From: Thalassotalea sp. G2M2-11
GTDB taxonomy: Bacteria; Pseudomonadota; Gammaproteobacteria; Enterobacterales; Alteromonadaceae
Assembly (NCBI RefSeq): GCF_017168195.1
Contig: NZ_JADNYL010000001.1
Span: 930,001 to 994,000 of the forward strand
Length of the DNA stretch: 64,000 nucleotides
Direction of reading: 5' to 3'
Part shown: positions 58,094-64,000 of the stretch, piece after piece
Position numbering within the stretch: the stretch's first letter is position 1
Layout of the letters: the number at the start of each line of letters is the position of its first letter
The notes under the pieces: generated by a model
The model's input: the letters and a program-made list of their open reading frames with translations, nothing else
Database searches by the model: none
What the model was told of the DNA's origin: nothing
Program-made: the position numbers and the translations under genes

Positions 58094-59086
58094 ATGATAG
58101 TAAAAGAAATGGATAACAAAAATTGCAAATCACCTAATACCATCGCTGGTCAACAACAAGAAAAAGACGTTGCGTTTTATCTGCGTAGAGCGTTTAAAGA
58201 TGACAATCAAGTATTCGTGTTTAACGATTTCAAGTTCACTCACAACGACGAAACGGCACAAATCGATCATCTGATACTCTATCGCTTTGGCTTTATATTG
58301 ATTGAATCTAAGAGCATCTCAGGCAGTGTAAAAGTAAATAGCCAAGAAGAATGGAGTCGAAACTATCGAGGTAAGTGGCAAGGTATGCCGTCACCTATCA
58401 AACAAGTGCTGTTGCAAGAGCAGTTATTAAAAGACTTACTTCACGAGAATCGTAGTCAGCTTGTCGGCAAGTTGTTGGGGCTGCAGCAAACACTAGGTAA
58501 ACGAAGTTGGGATCACTTGTGCGCAGTTTCAAGTAATACGTTAATAGAACGTGCAAAAATGCCAAAGCATATTTCGGAGAAGTTGGTTAAGTCGGAGTTT
58601 CTAGTCGATGCTGTGAAGAACATCATGGACTTGAAAAATGATGTTTTAAGAATATTGACAGTAACAGACCACCGTCCAGCTTTTAATGATAGTGAGATTT
58701 ACGCAATTCGAACGTTTCTTCTTAACCAATGCGGGGGGGAGAAGACGAGAAGCAATAATGAAGCTAACGAACCTATAACATTTAAAAATAAACCAGTATC
58801 AACGACAGTGGATGATGTGTTCAAGCCACCTAAAAATACAAAGAATGTCATTATCTCCAAACATTCTTATGCGTGTAAAAAATGTAGAGAGAGCACCTTG
58901 TTAACGCCACTACCAGGACGGTTCGGTTATTTTTTAAAGTGCGTTGTTTGTGAAGCCAATACACCGCTTAAAAAGGCGTGTGAGAGCTGTGGCAGTAAGC
59001 AAACGAAGGTGAGTAAGAAAGGTGGGGCATATACACTGAAATGCTCTGATTGTGCGCATGAGGAGCATTTGTTAACAACAACTTGA
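58094..59086 (+). CDS. NERD-domain protein with C-terminal zinc ribbon
   Basis: A 330-residue protein. The N-terminal NERD (nuclease-related) domain includes EKDVAFYLRRAFKDDNQVFV, an acidic-His segment NDETAQIDHLILYRFGFILIE and SKSISGSVKV, matching the PD-(D/E)xK-like core D...ExK (QIDHLIL, IESKS). The C-terminal part has Cys4 fingers (CKKCRES, CVVCEAN, CESCGS, CSDC) like topoisomerase-type zinc ribbons. I chose ATG 58094 (AGGA upstream); a TTG at 58016 would add 26 residues. NERD proteins occur on plasmids and defence islands; a role in DNA processing is inferred. Confidence 0.8.
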   Translation: MIVKEMDNKNCKSPNTIAGQQQEKDVAFYLRRAFKDDNQVFVFNDFKFTHNDETAQIDHLILYRFGFILIESKSISGSVKVNSQEEWSRNYRGKWQGMPSPIKQVLLQEQLLKDLLHENRSQLVGKLLGLQQTLGKRSWDHLCAVSSNTLIERAKMPKHISEKLVKSEFLVDAVKNIMDLKNDVLRILTVTDHRPAFNDSEIYAIRTFLLNQCGGEKTRSNNEANEPITFKNKPVSTTVDDVFKPPKNTKNVIISKHSYACKKCRESTLLTPLPGRFGYFLKCVVCEANTPLKKACESCGSKQTKVSKKGGAYTLKCSDCAHEEHLLTTT

Positions 59087-59456
59087 TACGTTGAGTTGTC
59101 TAACAATGTACATGTAATAGTTGGAATTAATTCGTCAGACTGTTGTGAGCGAATAGCTAACTTTGTTGTAGCTTTTAACACTGTTTTATCATCAAGTTTT
59201 AATTCTTTTCTTCTATATTTAAGGAAATGACACATTGGGTTGTTTTTCTGCGTTATGAAAAGTTGATTAACCCAATATGTTGATATATAGCAATTAGTTA
59301 GAAAGCGTGTTAAAAATTGTACTGGCAGATGAGTGACCTAAAGCTTGGTCGAAAAACCGCCTAATGGTCGATACAAAATTAATAGTCGTAATTTGGAGTC
59401 ATAAGCTTCAAAGTTGACGCTTGCCGAATTTGAAAAACTAGGAAGGAGAAAAAAAA
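59087..59456. other. Gap of about 370 bases before the secreted-protein genes
   Basis: No gene recognised. It contains the first copy of a 19-bp direct repeat (59336-59354) whose second copy is inside the next gene. A possible promoter lies toward 59400; AAGGAG at the right end is the ribosome-binding site of the next gene. Confidence 0.4.
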
Positions 59457-60056
59457 GTGAGGAAGATTTTTACAGGACTGTTGCTGGCCTTAGTTGTAAA
59501 AGTATCTCTAGCTGCAGATACGTTCCCAGAACCATTTGGGCTGACATGGGAAATGTCTGAGGCTGGATTAAAAAAAATAGGGTTTGCGCAAATAAGTGAT
59601 TCTGAAGGACTAAAAGTTTTTTCATCTCTATCGGTACCTAAAGCTTGGTCGAAAGCTGAAAATTACATTGTGGTTACCTACAAGGGAAAACTTGTGAAGG
59701 CCGTGGCAGTATCTAAAAAATTTACGGATGATATCTATGGCTCAGAGGGCAAGTCTGTTTACAAGCAAGTCAAGAACTTACTTGCCAAAAAATACGGTTC
59801 ACCCTCTGAGCAATATGAGACAGTTGGACGTAAACTTTATGATGACTCTGATGAGTTTTATCAATGTTTAGAGTATTCAGGTTGTGGGGTATATCTATCA
59901 TTTTTTAATTTCGCTGGCGGAATGATTTCTGTTCAACTTAATGGTAAGCAACGCGGTGTCGGGTATTTAACGATTGGGTACGAAAGCCCTTACTTCTCGA
60001 TAGCGAAGAAAGAAATAGAACGCGGCAACATTGAATCAGATGCTGATGCATTTTAG
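59457..60056 (+). CDS. Secreted/periplasmic protein of unknown function
   Basis: A 199-residue protein starting at GTG 59457 after AGGAAGGAG. A signal peptide (RKIFTGLLLALVVKVSLA, cleaved before ADTFPE) is followed by a beta-rich domain with two Cys in YQCLEYSGCGVYLSFF. No family is recognised. It is followed after 23 bases by a second exported protein on the same strand, so the two may form a unit. Confidence 0.7.
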   Translation: MRKIFTGLLLALVVKVSLAADTFPEPFGLTWEMSEAGLKKIGFAQISDSEGLKVFSSLSVPKAWSKAENYIVVTYKGKLVKAVAVSKKFTDDIYGSEGKSVYKQVKNLLAKKYGSPSEQYETVGRKLYDDSDEFYQCLEYSGCGVYLSFFNFAGGMISVQLNGKQRGVGYLTIGYESPYFSIAKKEIERGNIESDADAF

Positions 60057-60079
60057 TTGAGTAGACAAGGAGAATGGAG

Positions 60080-60643
60080 ATGATCCAAAAAGTTATATTA
60101 ATAGCAGTCGCAATAATATCGTTTGCTACCTGTGGTGAACAACTTAAAGCTGAAGAAAAGTCGGTGCTAGAGAACGACTCACGAAACGTTAACGTTGATT
60201 TTAACTTGTTCAAGTCAGGAAAAAATCTGAAATACTGTGTGAATAATTTATCTGGGGAAGGCAGTGCAATGGATGTTTTTCGGGTATTTTTACAGGCAGC
60301 TGAACTTCTCAAAGATAATAGTTACGAGAAAGTAGAGCTTTGCTTTCGAAAGAAAACCCAATTCTTTCTAAGTGGTGATGAATTCAAAATCATGGGAAAG
60401 GAATTTGGCGTGCAAAATCCTATGTACACTATCCGGACTTTTCCACAAAAGTTAACTTTGCTTGATGGTACCAATGCTTATGAGAAGCACGAAGGTGGCG
60501 TTTTGTACCTGATGCGAGTTCAAATGGCTGACTTCCATGATATGAACGGCCAGTGGTTCATGAACGATTTGGTTGCTGAATTAAATGCCGGAAAGGATGC
60601 CAAACGCCCCAAAGAGTTCGCTTCAGATGAAGAAGTTTTTTAA
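60080..60643 (+). CDS. Exported protein of unknown function
   Basis: A 187-residue protein. The N-terminal hydrophobic segment MIQKVILIAVAIISFATCG may be a signal peptide, with a Cys that could be a non-canonical lipidation site. The mature part contains YEKVELCFRKKTQFFLSGDE and a C-terminal VLYLMRVQMADFHDMNGQWF. No family is recognised. ATG 60080 is favoured over ATG 60074, because AAGGAG overlaps the earlier start too closely. Confidence 0.65.
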   Translation: MIQKVILIAVAIISFATCGEQLKAEEKSVLENDSRNVNVDFNLFKSGKNLKYCVNNLSGEGSAMDVFRVFLQAAELLKDNSYEKVELCFRKKTQFFLSGDEFKIMGKEFGVQNPMYTIRTFPQKLTLLDGTNAYEKHEGGVLYLMRVQMADFHDMNGQWFMNDLVAELNAGKDAKRPKEFASDEEVF

Positions 60644-60996
60644 GTAGGGAGAGGTGCATAAAGGTACATTTTAGTTGAGTCCTAGCTAATATGAACTTGA
60701 GTGTTACTTTCATCCGCTAATGGCACTTAACAGCTAAAAGTAGTTTTAAATATCAAATCAGTTTCGATTTTAATAGTTTGGTTTCTATGTTTACAGTGCC
60801 ATTTCACAGGGGGGATTTCCTGTGCTTAAACACTCTAACAAGCGATTACAGATCACAAAATTGAAAAGTGCAGATAATGTATTAGTCATCAAATAACTCT
60901 CGCTAGAAGATCACCAATTGCGTTCTAGACGTATTGTGATTGCGAGTCTAAGTGTCATAAGTTAACTTACGATAAAATTCCGAAAAGGACGCTAGA
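60644..60996. other. Gap of about 350 bases before the EEP nuclease gene
   Basis: No gene recognised. It contains a short dyad CACAGG...CCTGTG (near 60807-60824) rich in Gs. The right end holds AAAGGA as the ribosome-binding site of the nuclease gene. Confidence 0.35.
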
Positions 60997-61902
60997 ATGT
61001 ATAAACGCTTTTTATTAAGCCTGTCGCTCATCACATCATTATTTGCTATCACCCCTGTGTATGCTGAAAATTTAAAATTAGCGTCATGGAATATTGCTTG
61101 GCTTGGTTCGCATAAATTTAATCAACGCACTGAAAAAGACTATAAAGAGTTAGCTCGATATGCCAGACAACTTGACGCTGATGTTATTGCACTGCAAGAA
61201 GTCGAAAACAGCGATTACGCGCGCAAAGTCTTCGGAGATGATTACGACTATTACTTTTCGACAAAAAACTGGGTACAGCGCGTTGGTGTTGCTGTACGCA
61301 AGTCAAAAGGCTATCAAGTATCATCAGTTGAGTATAAAGCACTAGATGTTGGGAGAGTTCGCTATGGCATGGACATCACTTTATCCAAAAATGATGAAAA
61401 GCTACGATTGCTGGCGGTACATTTAAAGTCAGGATGTTTCGAAAAGGCATTGGACGGAAAAAGCGTTGGCGCTATGGCTAACTCAACTAAAAATGCTAAG
61501 AAAAATAAACGGGCTTGTGAGAAGCTCTCTAAGCAAATAAAGCCTTTGGAGTCATGGATTGACCAACGAGCACAGGAAAACATCCCCTTCATCGTTATAG
61601 GCGATTTTAACAGGCGATTCAGCAAAGATATTGAACTTGCTCATAGTGAGGAAGCTGGATTGTGGCAAGCGATCGATGATGAAGGCTCTGAAGATATGTG
61701 GGCACCAACATTAGACAAAGATTCACAATGTTGGGGTGGTTATTACAAGGATTATATCGATCACATTGTCTTTGACCCGAAGGCAAGGCAACGATACGTA
61801 CAAGGTTCATTTTACCAGTTAGTCTTTGATGGTAAGTATTCGAAAAAATTAAGCCGAGCGTTGAGTGATCACTGCCCAATATCGATACAACTGGAATTAT
61901 AG
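60997..61902 (+). CDS. Secreted endonuclease/exonuclease/phosphatase (EEP) family protein
   Basis: A 301-residue DNase I-like phosphohydrolase with a signal peptide (MYKRFLLSLSLITSLFAI to PVYA). Fold motifs are LASWNIAWLG, IALQEVE (catalytic Glu), AVHLKSGC, VIGDFNRRF (catalytic Asp/Asn) and LSDHCPISI (final His). The Cys in CFEKA and CWGGY may form a disulfide in the periplasm. It could degrade extracellular or incoming DNA; a phosphatase role is not excluded. The excalibur-domain gene follows by 22 bases. Confidence 0.88.
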   Translation: MYKRFLLSLSLITSLFAITPVYAENLKLASWNIAWLGSHKFNQRTEKDYKELARYARQLDADVIALQEVENSDYARKVFGDDYDYYFSTKNWVQRVGVAVRKSKGYQVSSVEYKALDVGRVRYGMDITLSKNDEKLRLLAVHLKSGCFEKALDGKSVGAMANSTKNAKKNKRACEKLSKQIKPLESWIDQRAQENIPFIVIGDFNRRFSKDIELAHSEEAGLWQAIDDEGSEDMWAPTLDKDSQCWGGYYKDYIDHIVFDPKARQRYVQGSFYQLVFDGKYSKKLSRALSDHCPISIQLEL

Positions 61903-61924
61903 GCAACATCAACAAGGAACGGTT

Positions 61925-62233
61925 ATGAAAAAAGCACTAATATTGGGGTTTATTGTATTCGCAGTGTGGAAGTACTATACGGATAGTATGGTTAAGGCTG
62001 ATAAACCGCTTAAAACCTCAGAGGCACAAGAAATCACTCACGCGATTAAATCGCCTATCGAACGCACTATTAAAGCAAGTCAACAACAAGCAGCTTTTGA
62101 GTGTGATGGTCGCCAGTATTGTTCACAAATGACATCATGTGCCGAAGCTACATACTATATTCAACATTGCCCCAATACTAAGATGGACGGTGACAATGAT
62201 GGAGTGCCTTGTGAACGTCAATGGTGTAGATAG
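61925..62233 (+). CDS. Excalibur calcium-binding domain protein
   Basis: A 102-residue protein with an N-terminal membrane/signal segment (MKKALILGFIVFAVWKYY) and a C-terminal excalibur domain: FECDGRQYCSQMTSCAEATY then DGDNDGVPCERQWC, with the Ca2+-binding DxDxDG loop and four or more Cys. The start at 61925 has AAGGAAC upstream; the longer frame overlaps the nuclease gene. In other bacteria this domain is often fused to surface nucleases, so the neighbouring EEP nuclease is a plausible partner. Confidence 0.9.
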   Translation: MKKALILGFIVFAVWKYYTDSMVKADKPLKTSEAQEITHAIKSPIERTIKASQQQAAFECDGRQYCSQMTSCAEATYYIQHCPNTKMDGDNDGVPCERQWCR

Positions 62234-62471
62234 ACTGCTGTAAGCTAAAAAACATTTTAGTCGGTATAGTGAAGTAAAAAAATAGGGGAAAATAATTTTT
62301 ATCTTATGGTTAGTCATTAAGTAGTGGGTTGCTTAAAGCACAACTACCTTCACTAAAATCGAATAAAAATAAAATTTTTTGCATACATTTCGCATACAAA
62401 ACTAGCGGGGGAAATCCCCCATATTTAATATTCTTATACTAGTCTTTTAGCATTTAGATGGTGCTTGTTTG
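62234..62471. other. Intergenic region with repeats before the integrase stop
   Basis: It contains a 7-bp direct repeat GCATACA (62381-62387 and 62392-62398) and a hairpin GGGGGA...TCCCCC near 62406-62419. On the minus strand the hairpin lies 53 bases past the integrase stop and may help end its transcript. No gene is seen. Confidence 0.4.
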
Positions 62472-64000
62472 CTATTTCTTGGGCTTTCTTTTTAGAAAAC
62501 GTGAGTAGCTTATGGTGCTCAAGTCAATTCCATAGTCAATACAGTCAATGATTTCTTTCTTCAGTACGTAATCATGCTCGTGACCATAAACATCGTTTGT
62601 GACATCCCCCATTTCGTGTCCAACGATTTCTTTTACTATTCTATCGGGTACTAGATCATTACCCACTTTTGTTGAACCCAACTTATTAATAAATGTGTGA
62701 CGAAATGAATGAAAGCAAACTTTTGTATTGCCTTCAGTGGTTAGGTTACACTTTTTCTTGAAGTTTTCGTTAAACCACTTGGATACCGCTCGTGCTACAC
62801 CATCTCTGTGATTGGGAAGTTCGAATAATAGCGAATCGTTGGTGTTGCAGCTTTTTATGCGATGCTCAACGAATGACTCAAAACCAGCATCAATAATTAT
62901 CTTTGCTAAGGGCACGCATCGTCTGCTCGCTTCCGTCTTTAGGCTCTTCCCTGCGTGGTTATCGTTAATATCAATACTTAGTATATCGTTAATGATTTTT
63001 ATGTCAGAGATGCGCAAATTTGCAATTTCGCTTTCCCTAGCACCCGTGAATAGCCCTAACAAGGGCATCCAGAATTGAAACGCATTGGGTTTTTCACGTG
63101 GCAGACGATATTCTGAGTAAATGTAGCTGGTTAAAATCCTAGACAAATGCTCAGAGGAGAAAGGCAATACTTTCTTTTGGGTTTTTTGTATTTCTCGTTT
63201 GCCCACGTTCAGCAATTTTCGGTGATCTTTTGTTAAGTAGCCTATGTCAACACACCAAGTCAAAAAGGGTTTAACTGAGTTAAAGTGTGACTCTAATCCT
63301 CTGGCTGACAACTTGTTTTTATTCGTTGTTTGAGCAATTTTTTTATAATGCTCGGGGCGAAGCTCAACGGCTTGAGGCAATTCATAATACTTATTAACAT
63401 TTGCAGGAAGTTGTCTTAATATGCGTTGATACTCGGTGATCGTGTCTTGGTTTAACATAGAGATATCATTTTTTTGACCTACAATATCAGCGAAGACGGA
63501 CAAATACCCCTTACGTTGGCGTATTATTTTGTCGCTCCAAGTATTTCTTTCTATTTGAAACTTTACGTACTTTACTATCGCTTGTGCGATGGTGATCGTT
63601 TTAATAGTGTCAATTGAACGTGAAGGGCTAGGGTCTCTAGTAGATAACGCATGTATTGTTTCGTCTTTATGCTTCAGCGCTTTTTTTTGGCGTTCGATTG
63701 CTCTCATTAGTTGCATAGATTCAATTTGCAGATTTTCGTTAGTATCACGCAAATCATCGATAACAATCTTTTTTTTATAGCTATCGACCACGCCTTGCAA
63801 GCCTTTGCTATCTAATTTAGGGTCTTTCATTATTATCGTCTTTATATCTTCAATTATTTCGTGTACTTGATTTAATACTATCAAATGTCGTCTGATGGCA
63901 ACGCTTCTATCTTTAGTGCGCAGAGATATTTTGATTTCACGTTGAATATTGTACTGATTACAGAGACTGAGAGGGAAGCTATAACGAAATTGATAAACGC
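62472..64000 (-). CDS. Tyrosine integrase (5' end outside the window)
   Basis: A site-specific recombinase that would insert and excise the island. The catalytic domain has ARESEIANLRI (first Arg), KTEASRRCVPL (Lys region), HSFRHTFINKLG (His-x-x-Arg), IVGHEMG, and the Tyr nucleophile in DVYGHEHDY. A TTG at 63884 is not the true start: the same frame is open to 64000 and encodes RYSFPLSLCNQYNIQREIK and SLRTKDRSVAIRRH, an N-terminal segment typical of island integrases that begin with a DUF6538-like domain. Confidence 0.9.
   Translation of the reverse strand, partial: VYQFRYSFPLSLCNQYNIQREIKISLRTKDRSVAIRRHLIVLNQVHEIIEDIKTIIMKDPKLDSKGLQGVVDSYKKKIVIDDLRDTNENLQIESMQLMRAIERQKKALKHKDETIHALSTRDPSPSRSIDTIKTITIAQAIVKYVKFQIERNTWSDKIIRQRKGYLSVFADIVGQKNDISMLNQDTITEYQRILRQLPANVNKYYELPQAVELRPEHYKKIAQTTNKNKLSARGLESHFNSVKPFLTWCVDIGYLTKDHRKLLNVGKREIQKTQKKVLPFSSEHLSRILTSYIYSEYRLPREKPNAFQFWMPLLGLFTGARESEIANLRISDIKIINDILSIDINDNHAGKSLKTEASRRCVPLAKIIIDAGFESFVEHRIKSCNTNDSLLFELPNHRDGVARAVSKWFNENFKKKCNLTTEGNTKVCFHSFRHTFINKLGSTKVGNDLVPDRIVKEIVGHEMGDVTNDVYGHEHDYVLKKEIIDCIDYGIDLSTISYSRFLKRKPKK

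Larger units (their letters stand above)
54054..64000. mobile_element. Probable genomic island (right end outside window)
   Basis: The island is bounded on the left by the 3' fragment of a tmRNA-like gene and contains a tyrosine integrase at the right edge. Between them lie an IS element, a serine recombinase, an HUH-like replication protein and several genes without housekeeping relatives. The integrase is oriented so that its 5' end, and the intact RNA gene, would be beyond 64000. The right border is not visible. Confidence 0.65.

Noticed and set aside
58731-58742. GCGGGGGGGAG identical to part of the island border fragment
   Set aside because: Only 11 bases match, inside a coding region, with no CCA end or terminator; likely chance from the G run.
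58927-59235. 102-codon minus-strand frame
   Set aside because: It overlaps the zinc-ribbon end of the NERD gene, has no clear start signal, and its composition follows the antisense of the Cys-rich region.

Overview
The window looks like a chromosome segment from a low-GC marine gammaproteobacterium of the Alteromonadales, probably Colwelliaceae (Colwellia/Thalassotalea-like). This is inferred from protein sequence and gene order, notably rpoE-rseABC-lepA-lepB-rnc-era-recO-pdxJ-acpS followed by barA/relA/mazG. No rRNA, complete tRNA or CRISPR array was seen.

Bases 1-31,000 are housekeeping. xseA diverges from guaB-guaA (guanine nucleotide synthesis). Then come a metaxin-like GST, an atypical RecQ-family helicase, slyD and ygfZ. 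sdhE-ygfX converges with nadB. The envelope-stress operon rpoE-rseA-rseB-rseC leads into a tightly packed translation/processing run: lepA, lepB, rnc (1-nt overlap), era (4-nt overlap), recO, pdxJ, acpS. barA and relA are divergent, followed by a membrane protein, a GDCCVxC protein, mazG, a crotonase, an iron alcohol dehydrogenase, a small heat-shock protein and a YebC/YeeN regulator.

Bases 32,000-54,000 are more lineage-specific. They hold a TPR-like secreted protein with a possible 42-residue companion, a LysR regulator, a candidate small RNA, a dienelactone-hydrolase-like protein, a MASE1-CHASE hybrid kinase and a CNNM-CBS protein. A GlnD-like nucleotidyltransferase whose HD site is degenerate lies beside an AblB-like acetyltransferase. 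Then follow a DUF2892-GGDEF-EAL protein, a Fur-box TonB receptor/PepSY pair (iron uptake), gdhA, nhaA and a phosphatase-lipid kinase fusion.

From about 54,054 to beyond the right edge lies a probable genomic island. Its left border is a minus-strand 3' end of a tmRNA (or tRNA-Ala) gene with its terminator. Its right part is a tyrosine integrase whose frame runs off the window. Inside are an IS3-family element (54447-55660) with a frameshifted orfA that has truncated an older gene, a lipoprotein, a serine recombinase divergent from an HUH-like replication protein, a NERD/zinc-ribbon protein, two secreted unknowns, a secreted EEP-family nuclease and an excalibur-domain protein. The most unusual items are the GlnD-like protein that has lost its HD residues, the orphan-terminator sRNA candidate, the island border and its cargo. 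All identifications come from reading the sequence; no database search was run.
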